Made by a program: the position numbers and the translations under genes. 5,119 nt of DNA from an uncultured Pseudomonadota bacterium (lineage in GTDB: Bacteria > Pseudomonadota > Gammaproteobacteria > Burkholderiales > Nitrosomonadaceae), in assembly GCA_903957805.1 (NCBI GenBank), contig CAJBQQ010000058.1:1-5119 (forward strand). Direction: 5' to 3'. Shown piece after piece: positions 1-5,092 of this stretch. Numbering within the stretch: position 1 is the first letter of the stretch; each line of letters begins with the position of its first letter. Below the pieces are notes generated by a model. The model worked only from the letters and a program-made list of their open reading frames with translations. It did no database searches and had not been told where the DNA came from.

Positions 1-789
1 ATGTCGATACTGGGACTAACGATCGATTATGGACCCTACGGCTGGCTGGAGGGTTTTGATCTGGAGTGGACTCCCAACACCACGGATGCCCAGGGACGTC
101 GTTATTGCTTTGGCAAACAACCAGAGATAGCTCAATGGAATCTGACCAGGCTCGCAGCAGCCCTCTCCCCACTGATCGGTGATCGGACACTACTAGAGCA
201 TGGTTTGGCAGTCTTTAACGATACCTTCCAGGCCACTTGGCGCGGGATGCTGGCAGATAAGCTCGGTCTGAATTCACTAGACCATGAAGGTGATGAGACT
301 CTTCTGAGCGAACTATTTGACCTGTTGCAGCAGTCCGAGATTGACATGACGATCTTCTTTCGGAGCCTGATGAATATTCCATTAACGACTGCAGATAACT
401 CGCTGGAGAGTTCATCACTGTCGGGACTGCTACGCCATGCATTCTATACAGAAGAGGGTTTTGTACATTCGCAAACGAGCTTAAACAAATGGTTGCACCG
501 TTATATTGCCCGGATACATCTGGATATGGAGGCTCCTAACTTAACGAGCTTTGAAGGCACGCGCTTGCAACGAATGAGCCGCTCCAATCCCAAGTACGTA
601 CTCCGTAATTATTTGGCACAGCAGGCGATTGAAGGATTGCAACAGGGAGACTCATCCTTCATGACGCGTCTGATCGAGGTCCTAAGACGGCCCTACGACG
701 AGCAACCCTCTCATAACGACCTCGCAAGCCTGCGTCCAGAATGGGCTCGCAATAAGCCCGGGTGTTCAGCGCTATCGTGCAGCTCGTAA
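1..789 (+). CDS. selO: Protein adenylyltransferase SelO (YdiU/UPF0061), C-terminal part
   Basis: SelO is a pseudokinase-fold enzyme that transfers AMP from ATP to Ser, Thr or Tyr hydroxyls of target proteins and is linked to oxidative-stress responses. The visible 262 residues begin inside the family motif NTDNMSILGLTIDYGP, so the ATG at base 1 is almost certainly an internal Met. About 240-250 residues (glycine-rich loop, ATP-binding lysine, catalytic Asp) should lie upstream of the window. Asp9 in TIDYG matches the metal-binding Asp of the family (Asp262 in Pseudomonas syringae SelO, from memory). Other family blocks are TPNTTDAQGRRY (24-35), the QPEIAQWNL segment (40-48) and NPKYVLRNYLAQ (about 197-208). 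The tail ends Cys-Ser-Ser (Cys260), the place where the vertebrate homologue has selenocysteine. Identification is firm. The real start is not visible, and no strong terminator follows. Confidence 0.95.
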   Translation: MSILGLTIDYGPYGWLEGFDLEWTPNTTDAQGRRYCFGKQPEIAQWNLTRLAAALSPLIGDRTLLEHGLAVFNDTFQATWRGMLADKLGLNSLDHEGDETLLSELFDLLQQSEIDMTIFFRSLMNIPLTTADNSLESSSLSGLLRHAFYTEEGFVHSQTSLNKWLHRYIARIHLDMEAPNLTSFEGTRLQRMSRSNPKYVLRNYLAQQAIEGLQQGDSSFMTRLIEVLRRPYDEQPSHNDLASLRPEWARNKPGCSALSCSS

Positions 790-865
790 ACTCTAGTCGT
801 TCTTAGCTCCGCAGTTTAATCCTTCAATTGCCCAGCGATAGGGGGTAACAGGGTTAAGTATCGTA

Positions 866-894
866 TTGAATACTCGGCTGATCTACTCTATCAA
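866..894 (+). promoter_or_regulatory. Possible sigma-70 promoter for the alanine-rich protein gene
   Basis: TTGAAT (866-871) and TATCAA (889-894) are separated by 17 bases, and each matches four of six consensus positions. It would give a leader of roughly 105 bases before the ATG at 1008. The match is moderate and such pairs occur by chance. A nearer -10-like TATACG at 953-958 has no good -35 partner. Confidence 0.25.
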
Positions 895-995
895 TAAAAG
901 CGTAGAGATCGTAATAGAGCCTGCAATGTATATCCATACATAACGGACCGACTATACGAGACCTGCGTCTTGAATTATTTAACGAGATCTTCTCT

Positions 996-1002
996 TAAGG
1001 AG
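996..1002 (+). promoter_or_regulatory. Strong ribosome-binding site for the alanine-rich protein
   Basis: TAAGGAG lies five bases before the ATG at 1008. It is the strongest Shine-Dalgarno match among the + strand genes of the window. It fixes the start codon and argues that this low-complexity frame is truly translated. Confidence 0.8.
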
Positions 1003-1007
1003 CAAAA

Positions 1008-1376
1008 ATGAAAAAGATTCTTCCTACCCTGATTGTGACCGCTGCAACTGCACTTCTAAGCCTTGGCGCTATCGCTGCAGACCCTTTAGGGGCCGCATTA
1101 ACAGCTGCTGGAACTGAAGCTGCTAAATCGGCCACAGCTGCCAAATCAGCAGCTACAACTGAAGCGCTAAAACCTGTCGATGCCGCTAAATCTGCTGCAA
1201 CTGCTAAGGCTACTGAGGCCACCAAGTCCGTTGAGTCTGCTAAATCCAGAGCAACGACTAAGGCAATCGAATCTGTTGGGAATGCCGAGGCCGCCAAGTC
1301 GGCCGCAACTGCTAAGGCTACTGAAGCCGGTAAGATTCCTGCGACATACTTACCGACACTGCCCGCCACGAAATAA
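1008..1376 (+). CDS. Small exported alanine-rich repeat protein, function unknown
   Basis: This 122-residue protein has a clear Sec signal peptide: MKK, then a hydrophobic stretch (about residues 4-20), then AIA-A, with likely cleavage near residue 23. The mature part of about 99 residues is one third alanine. It is rich in Thr, Ser and Lys, has about 13 Lys/Arg against 9 Asp/Glu, one Tyr and no Cys. The block AAKSAATAKATEA appears at residues 59-71 and again at 95-107, with weaker versions from about residue 38. Such sequence should form Ala-rich helix. It loosely recalls LEA-like or histone-H1-like low-complexity proteins, but I recognise no family. A periplasmic location is inferred from the signal peptide, with no lipobox and no membrane anchor seen. 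It has its own ribosome-binding site and about 220 bases on each side, so it is probably transcribed alone. It is a real gene with moderately high confidence; its function is unassigned. Confidence 0.8.
   Translation: MKKILPTLIVTAATALLSLGAIAADPLGAALTAAGTEAAKSATAAKSAATTEALKPVDAAKSAATAKATEATKSVESAKSRATTKAIESVGNAEAAKSAATAKATEAGKIPATYLPTLPATK
1182..1334 (+). repeat. Internal direct repeat encoding AAKSAATAKATEA
   Basis: Two 39-base copies at 1182-1220 and 1290-1328 lie 108 bases (36 codons) apart and in frame. A 20-base core is identical in both (1197-1216 and 1305-1324). Most differences outside the core are silent third-position changes, which suggests duplication followed by selection on the protein sequence. 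The following residues also resemble each other (T/G-K after each copy). Confidence 0.7.
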
Positions 1377-1423
1377 TCAATCTTGGCATTTAGTCTCAAA
1401 AGTTATTAACTATCCAACCGAAA

Positions 1424-1443
1424 GATGGGTGCTTGCACCTGTC
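1424..1443 (+). terminator. Weak hairpin after the alanine-rich gene
   Basis: GATGGGTG (1424-1431) and CACCTGTC (1436-1443) can pair over eight bases, two of them wobble pairs, around a CTTG loop. There is no T-run after it, so factor-independent termination is doubtful. It may only stabilise the 3' end. Confidence 0.25.
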
Positions 1444-1604
1444 GATCCTTCATCAAATTCAGCCTGAACTTGGCATGAAATAATCCATTGATTGGTAGGA
1501 ACGTTTCTGAATAAAGCGACTAAATCACCTTGATGTATGTTCAAAACTGGAGCAATCTGGCAGTATCGCTTATGGGAGTGAAGCCCCTTCCAATATAGGA
1601 ACTG

Positions 1605-2279
1605 ATGAATACGTTAACTGAAACACAACTCGTGTCCATGCTTGAGATGCAGGATGGCATGAACAAAAAGGTTAATCCAGACTGGGTTGCTGCCAATAAT
1701 AATTGGCACCGGGCCATACAAGTCGAAGCCGTCGAGGCGATCGAACATCACGGATGGAAATGGTGGAAGAAGCAGAATTGCGATATGGCACAGCTGCGTA
1801 TGGAGCTAGTCGACATCTGGCACTTCATTCTCTCAACAGTCATTCAGAACACACGCGGCAGCATTAGATTCTCCACCATAGAGATGATCTCAGAGCTGAA
1901 TCTCTCGCAAAAATCAGTGCAGTTTGATAACCAGTACTACATCCTGGCGAAGATGAGTCTATTGGAAAAACTCGACCTGCTGGTAGGCTTATCCGCTGCC
2001 AAACGGACCAGTCTGGCCCTATTCGATTCCCTCTTATCCGACTGTGGAATGAGCTGGGTTGAGCTCTTCAAACAGTATACCGGCAAGAACGTTCTCAACG
2101 TATTTCGCCAGGATTATGGTTACAAGGCTGGGACCTATATTAAGATCTGGAATGGTCGTGAGGATAACGAACACCTGGTCGAAGTACTAGATATCATTGA
2201 CTTGAGCGCTAATAATGTTCATGATGAGCTTTACCAGACCCTCAAGTCACGGTATTTGTTAGCGCTCAATGAACAATAG
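1605..2279 (+). CDS. dUTP diphosphatase, dimeric all-alpha type
   Basis: This enzyme hydrolyses dUTP to dUMP and pyrophosphate, limiting uracil incorporation into DNA and supplying dUMP for thymidylate synthesis. The 224 residues match the all-alpha dimeric dUTPase family (MazG-like NTP pyrophosphatase superfamily), not the trimeric beta-barrel Dut. The metal-binding helix has E41xxE44, followed by WKWWKK (51-56), then the second acidic pair E67xxD70 in MELVDIWHF. The C-terminal signature is also present: GKNVLNVFRQDYGY (160-173), TYIKIWNG (177-184) and EDN (186-188). The length is usual for the family, and every expected acidic ligand is there. The ATG at 1605 has a modest TAGGA four bases upstream, and the N-terminal block MLEMQDGMNKKVNPDW fits family starts. 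A later ATG at 1638 would remove part of the first helix. HU follows after 48 bases. This type is common in phages, kinetoplastids and some bacteria. Confidence 0.92.
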   Translation: MNTLTETQLVSMLEMQDGMNKKVNPDWVAANNNWHRAIQVEAVEAIEHHGWKWWKKQNCDMAQLRMELVDIWHFILSTVIQNTRGSIRFSTIEMISELNLSQKSVQFDNQYYILAKMSLLEKLDLLVGLSAAKRTSLALFDSLLSDCGMSWVELFKQYTGKNVLNVFRQDYGYKAGTYIKIWNGREDNEHLVEVLDIIDLSANNVHDELYQTLKSRYLLALNEQ

Positions 2280-2311
2280 TCCGCAGTCTTCAGTAAATTT
2301 TTATAACTACG

Positions 2312-2319
2312 AAAGGGAG
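2312..2319 (+). promoter_or_regulatory. Ribosome-binding site of HU
   Basis: The purine run AAAGGGAG ends eight bases before the ATG at 2328 and fixes the start of HU. A -10-like TATAAC stands at 2302-2307 just upstream, but I found no matching -35, so the HU promoter is unresolved. It could lie in the 3' end of the dUTPase gene. Confidence 0.6.
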
Positions 2320-2327
2320 AAAATACT

Positions 2328-2609
2328 ATGAACCGCAAAGAACTGATTGATGCACTGGCAACCAAAACAGGCAGCAGCAAGGCCGACGCTGACCGCAATA
2401 TCGCTGCTCTGATCGAAGTCATCACCGCCACTCTGAAGAAGGGTGACAATGTTGCACTGGTCGGATTCGGTACATTCGAAGTCCGCAAACGTGCCGCACG
2501 CAGTGGTCGCAATCCTGCCACCGGAGAGGCCATTAAGATCAAGGCATCCAAGCAGCCTGCCTTCAAGGCCGGAGCGACCTTGAAAGCCGCTGTGAATGGA
2601 GCGAAGTAA
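2328..2609 (+). CDS. hup: HU family DNA-binding protein
   Basis: HU is a small dimeric nucleoid protein that bends and compacts DNA and takes part in replication, recombination and repair. The 93 residues have the standard layout. There is an N-terminal helical dimer region (MNRKELIDALATKTG, then KADADRNIAALIEVI), the hallmark GFGTFEVRKRAAR (46-58) and the DNA-binding arm with RNP at 61-63, whose proline intercalates into DNA. The chain continues through GEAIKIKASKQPAFKAG to a Lys-ending tail. Length and all hallmark residues are intact. An IHF subunit is less likely because the sequence fits the HU-beta pattern closely. The gene lies 48 bases after the dUTPase and is followed by a hairpin at 2623-2650. 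It is probably expressed mainly from its own promoter, with some read-through possible. Confidence 0.96.
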   Translation: MNRKELIDALATKTGSSKADADRNIAALIEVITATLKKGDNVALVGFGTFEVRKRAARSGRNPATGEAIKIKASKQPAFKAGATLKAAVNGAK

Positions 2610-2622
2610 CAGCAACTCCAGT

Positions 2623-2650
2623 AGCAACCGCTAGTCATCTGGCGGTTGCT
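2623..2650 (+). terminator. Hairpin downstream of HU
   Basis: AGCAACCGCTAG (2623-2634) pairs with CTGGCGGTTGCT (2639-2650) around a four-base TCAT loop: twelve base pairs with one wobble pair. This is the strongest hairpin in the window and lies 14 bases after the HU stop. Only CTCTTA follows rather than a long T-run, so termination may be partial, or the structure may protect the abundant HU mRNA. Confidence 0.6.
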
Positions 2651-2689
2651 CTTACCGGCTCATAATCACTCTATGAACACCCTCAACAC

Positions 2690-2694
2690 AGGAG
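2690..2694 (+). promoter_or_regulatory. Ribosome-binding site of the lysine-rich micro-ORF
   Basis: AGGAG sits six bases before the ATG at 2701, which is ideal spacing. It is the main reason to believe the 23-codon frame is translated. An upstream ATG at 2673 opens a different, 24-codon frame without such a site. Confidence 0.6.
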
Positions 2695-2700
2695 ATCATC

Positions 2701-2772
2701 ATGGCAAAGGGCCAGCAAAAGAAAACAAAAGAAGCAAAGAAACCTAAGAAGAAACCAACACCCGCCATCTGA
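2701..2772 (+). CDS. Lysine-rich 23-residue small protein
   Basis: The frame begins MAKGQQKKTKEAKKPKKK and ends PTPAI. Ten of the 23 residues are lysine and the only acidic residue is one Glu, so the product is strongly basic. It has no hydrophobic core, signal or membrane segment, and it should be disordered and bind nucleic acid or another anion. The support is an AGGAG six bases upstream, strong coding bias toward one residue class, and a hairpin that starts at the stop codon. I have an impression of similar short MAKGQQ...KKPKK hypothetical proteins in other proteobacteria, but this is from memory and unverified. It may be co-transcribed with HU by read-through of the 2623-2650 hairpin. 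A CATAAT at 2661-2666 could also be a -10 element, though no -35 is seen. Function unknown. Confidence 0.6.
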   Translation: MAKGQQKKTKEAKKPKKKPTPAI

Positions 2773-2794
2773 TCCATTCTTTTGCTGAATGGAT
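2772..2794 (+). terminator. Hairpin starting at the micro-ORF stop codon
   Basis: ATCCATTC (2772-2779) pairs perfectly with GAATGGAT (2787-2794) around a seven-base TTTTGCT loop. Its first base is the last base of the TGA stop. The following TCTGTAGC is not a T-run, so it may be a weak or bidirectional terminator, or an mRNA 3'-end stabiliser. Confidence 0.45.
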
Positions 2795-2981
2795 TCTGTA
2801 GCACTCCGCATGACCCCCATATAAGCCGCGAATTATTAGATTGCAATCATCTGCTCAGATCATCATTCTGATACAAATGGTTAAACTGCAACCGACAACA
2901 GTGCGCTCACGATCTGATTTAGGCACACCTCCTTAAGCAGTTATTGAAGTCTCAACGCTAATTGTAGAACGTCTGACTCAG

Positions 2982-3010
2982 TTGTCTACTGAATCGACTA
3001 TCCTGGTAAT
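2982..3010 (+). promoter_or_regulatory. Candidate promoter of the umuDC operon
   Basis: TTGTCT (2982-2987) and GGTAAT (3005-3010) are separated by 17 bases, each with four of six consensus matches. The -10 overlaps the left arm of the inverted repeat at 3006-3038, so a protein bound there would block initiation. The -35 lies in a small palindrome with arms TCAGT (2978-2982) and ACTGA (2988-2992). A TATCAT at 3027-3032 is an alternative -10 that would give a leaderless mRNA. I see no standard CTGT-N8-ACAG LexA box. Confidence 0.35.
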
Positions 3011-3038
3011 TATGATAAAGTTACGATATCATAATTAC
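3006..3038. promoter_or_regulatory. Perfect 12-bp inverted repeat abutting the umuD start (probable operator)
   Basis: GTAATTATGATA (3006-3017) and TATCATAATTAC (3027-3038) are perfect inverted copies around the nine-base spacer AAGTTACGA. The right arm ends one base before the ATG at 3040. The symmetry and AT-rich content suit a dimeric repressor site, and UmuDC operons are normally repressed until DNA damage. Alternatively the transcript folds into a 12-bp hairpin at the start codon. The repressor is unknown; it is not the E. coli LexA consensus. Confidence 0.6.
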
Positions 3039-3039
3039 T

Positions 3040-3642
3040 ATGGAACACTCCCCCATCCCACAAAAATCACGCGGAGGTTTTCGACCCGGAGCAGGACGAA
3101 AACCGAAGAGCGGCATCCCCGGCGAACCATCCGAAGTGATGCGCATTCCAGCGAGTGATAAGGCCGCTGTGATTAATTTGATTAATACCCGCCGTCATCT
3201 CCGAATGGCTCCAATACCCGCCGGGGCATCATACCCGGCCATCGACCCACCCAGAGTACTCATCCCACAATTCTCAAACCGGATTACCGCAGGCTTCCCC
3301 AGTCCAGCAGATGACTATATCGAGGACCGGTTAGATCTTAATCAGCTCCTAGTGAAGAATGTTCCTGCCACCTACTTTCTGGATGTTGTAGGAAGCTCAA
3401 TGGTGGGGGCCGGGATCTTTGAGGGTGACAAACTGGTTGTGGACCGATCACTCGAGCCCAAACACGGAAATATCGTGGTCGCGGTGGTGGATGGTGAGCA
3501 CACGGTGAAGCGCCTATTCAAGCGCGCTGGCAAGATTGAACTTCGCTCTGAAAATCCCCAATACCCGCCCATCCGGTTCAAGGAGGGTCAGGAGCTACTG
3601 ATCTTTGGGGTGGTTACCAACTCCATCCATCCTACCAAGTAG
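3040..3642 (+). CDS. umuD: UmuD-like translesion polymerase V subunit (S24 autoprotease) with N-terminal extension
   Basis: UmuD cleaves itself on a RecA filament during the SOS response, and UmuD' then joins UmuC to form the mutagenic polymerase V. Residues 80-198 align closely with E. coli UmuD: FPSPADDYIEDRLDLNQLL (86-104), then the serine motif, then DGEHTVKRL (151-159) and FGVV (189-192). The predicted cleavage site is Ala84-Gly85, the nucleophile is Ser120 in GSSM and the general base is Lys157. The spacings of 36 and 37 residues equal those of the E. coli protein (Cys24/Ser60/Lys97). At 200 residues it is about 60 longer than E. coli UmuD (139). The extra N-terminus carries RGGFRPGAGRKPKSG (11-25) and GEPSEVMRIP (28-37), a basic segment that may bind DNA. 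No Shine-Dalgarno precedes the ATG at 3040, and an in-frame stop at 3016-3018 excludes an earlier start. The gene overlaps umuC by one base. Confidence 0.92.
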   Translation: MEHSPIPQKSRGGFRPGAGRKPKSGIPGEPSEVMRIPASDKAAVINLINTRRHLRMAPIPAGASYPAIDPPRVLIPQFSNRITAGFPSPADDYIEDRLDLNQLLVKNVPATYFLDVVGSSMVGAGIFEGDKLVVDRSLEPKHGNIVVAVVDGEHTVKRLFKRAGKIELRSENPQYPPIRFKEGQELLIFGVVTNSIHPTK

Positions 3643-4919
3643 TGCGTGCAATCGCATTGATGGACGTGAATAATTTTTACGTCAGCTGCGAACGGGTATT
3701 CAATCCCAGTCTGGAAGATAGGCCCATCATAGTCCTCAGTAATAACGATGGATGCGCGGTTGCCCGAAGTAATGAAGTGAAGTCGCTGGGGGTTAAGATG
3801 GGGCAGCCCTGGTTTCAGATGAGAGATCTGGCTCAGCAGCACGGCATCATCGCATATTCATCGAATTACACCCTCTACGCGGATATGAGTAACCGGGTAA
3901 TGGCGATCCTCAGTCAGTTCAGTCCTGACCAAGAGGTCTACTCCATCGACGAGTGCTTTTTGGATCTGACTGGGTTTCAGTCTTTGAGTCTGATCGACTA
4001 TGGCCAACAGATCCGACAACGTGTGAAACTCTGGACAGGCCTACCGGTCTGTGTCGGTATCGGATCCACCAAGACCTTAGCCAAGTTGGCTAACCATCTT
4101 GCCAAGAAGAACCCAGTATTCAACAGCGTCTGCAATCTCAATTCGATGAACCCAAAAGAACAAGACCGTTGGTTGAGCCATACGCCAGTCGGTGAGGTTT
4201 GGGGGATTGGTATCCGCCTCGCCCCGAAACTGACCGGTATGGGTATTCGGACCGTACTCAACCTGAAGAATTCCGACCCAGCAATCCTTCGCCGCCGGTT
4301 CGGTGTCGTGGTGGAGAAGACCGTTCGTGAGTTGAATGGAATCATCTGCCTTGAGCTGGAAGATATCTCCTCACCTAAGCAACAGATCATAAGCTCACGT
4401 AGCTTCGGGTCTTATGTGACGAGACGAGAGGATCTAGAAGAAGCCGTCAGCAGCTATACAACACGAGCGGCCGAGAAACTGAGGCGCCAAGGATCGGTGG
4501 CAGGGTCAATCCATGTACATATCCGGACCAATCCACATCGGAAGAATGAACCGCAGTATGGCCAAGGAATGACCATACCCCTACCAGAGGCGACGGATGA
4601 CACTCTCAGGTTAGTGAAGGTCGCGATCTGGGCGGTCAGGAGGCTCTATAAGGCTGGATACGATTATCAGAAGGCGAGCGTCATACTGTCAGAGCTACTT
4701 CCACGAGATGTCTTGCAACAAGATTTATTTAATCATGACGCATCAACCGGTACCAGTACACGCATGAAACTGCTCGATGAGGTCAATCTCAAGATGGGGA
4801 AGAATGCACTACGGCTCGCCAGTAATGGCGTCCATCAATCCTGGGGAATGAGGTCAGGTAACAGGTCCCCAGCTTACACCACGAGATGGACCGAGCTGCC
4901 TAAGGCGATGGCATTATAA
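3642..4919 (+). CDS. umuC: UmuC, catalytic subunit of error-prone DNA polymerase V (Y family)
   Basis: UmuC inserts nucleotides opposite damaged bases when bound to UmuD'2 and RecA. The 425 residues match E. coli UmuC (422) from end to end. Catalytic Asp8 is in MDVNNFY, Tyr13 is at the steric-gate position, and SIDE (101-104) supplies Asp103 and Glu104. Other blocks are LSNNDGCAVARSNE (32-45), GIGSTKTLAKLANH (139-152), the helix-hairpin-helix region VWGIG through TVLNL (187-208) and the little-finger domain from about 245. QQDLF (359-363) fits the beta-clamp-binding pentapeptide, and the end SPAYTTRW is typical. The start is GTG at 3642, sharing its G with the UmuD stop TAG (TAGTG), which implies translational coupling. 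The later ATG at 3660 would leave catalytic Asp as residue 2 and is unlikely. All active-site residues are intact, so the enzyme is predicted to be functional. Transcription should come from upstream of umuD. Confidence 0.97.
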   Translation: MRAIALMDVNNFYVSCERVFNPSLEDRPIIVLSNNDGCAVARSNEVKSLGVKMGQPWFQMRDLAQQHGIIAYSSNYTLYADMSNRVMAILSQFSPDQEVYSIDECFLDLTGFQSLSLIDYGQQIRQRVKLWTGLPVCVGIGSTKTLAKLANHLAKKNPVFNSVCNLNSMNPKEQDRWLSHTPVGEVWGIGIRLAPKLTGMGIRTVLNLKNSDPAILRRRFGVVVEKTVRELNGIICLELEDISSPKQQIISSRSFGSYVTRREDLEEAVSSYTTRAAEKLRRQGSVAGSIHVHIRTNPHRKNEPQYGQGMTIPLPEATDDTLRLVKVAIWAVRRLYKAGYDYQKASVILSELLPRDVLQQDLFNHDASTGTSTRMKLLDEVNLKMGKNALRLASNGVHQSWGMRSGNRSPAYTTRWTELPKAMAL

Positions 4920-4930
4920 GTAGTCAGGGG

Positions 4931-4950
4931 GGTTCGGTTCGGTCAGGTCA
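4931..4950 (+). repeat. Short 5-mer tandem run after umuC
   Basis: The stretch reads as two copies of GGTTC followed by two of GGTCA, just after a run of six G. It lies between the umuC stop and the - strand zinc-ribbon frame, overlapping the end of the latter. It could reflect slippage; no function is evident. Confidence 0.35.
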
Positions 4951-5092
4951 TCTCGACCATTCTTGCCACATCTCCACAGCACTCTGAACATAGACCGACT
5001 AATAACAAATCTCCAGCCTTGACTGAGCCTAAGAGATTTATCATTGTGACCTCATGACGGCACTTTCTGCACCAGACATTTGAGAGTAATAA
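4943..5092 (-). pseudogene. Zinc-ribbon-like small protein frame without a recognisable start
   Basis: Read on the - strand, 49 open codons from 5092 to the stop at 4945-4943 contain SNVWCRKCRHEV, then LLGSVKAGDLLLVGLC, then SECCGDVARMVE. The CxxC-x23-CxxC spacing, with an aromatic residue just before the first Cys, a hydrophobic middle and a GxVAR-like end, looks like a small zinc ribbon. The frame is closed upstream by TAG (5095-5093), and no ATG, GTG or TTG occurs before the first CxxC. It is therefore a decayed or frameshifted gene, a sequence error, or a gene with an unusual start. An internal ATG at 5044 would give 33 residues but lose one Cys pair. That ATG overlaps the TGA (5043-5041) of another - strand frame, and GAGG lies five bases before it. 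If real, the gene converges on umuC. Confidence 0.4.

Noticed and set aside
995..1399. Open 134-codon - strand frame opposite the alanine-rich gene
   Set aside because: It arises because repetitive GCN and ACN codons lack stops on the complement. It has no ribosome-binding site, and the + strand frame has a signal peptide and strong Shine-Dalgarno.
1180..1467. 95-codon + strand frame in another phase of the alanine-rich gene
   Set aside because: A leucine/proline-rich product of the same repeats read out of phase, with no ribosome-binding site.
1382..1477. CTTGGCAT occurring twice between the alanine-rich gene and the dUTPase
   Set aside because: An eight-base repeat without neighbouring symmetry is not strong enough to call an attachment site or operator.
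1533..1598. 21-codon frame upstream of the dUTPase
   Set aside because: No ribosome-binding site and no protein-like features.
2307..2638. Two long - strand frames opposite HU
   Set aside because: Shadows of the well-identified HU gene, with no start signals or recognisable domains.
2855..2934. Perfect AAGGAGG on the - strand (2934-2928) ahead of short frames
   Set aside because: The nearest GTG is only one base away and gives 23 codons; the next GTG gives nine codons at poor spacing. The match to the 16S 3' tail on the + strand (CACCTCCTTA) lacks the rest of the rRNA end, so it is probably chance.
2978..2992. Small palindrome TCAGT-N5-ACTGA as a LexA box
   Set aside because: It does not match CTGT-N8-ACAG and the arms are only five bases; kept only as a note on the umuD promoter.
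3998..4390. 130-codon - strand frame inside umuC
   Set aside because: A shadow frame opposite a conserved, intact umuC; no start signal or domain.
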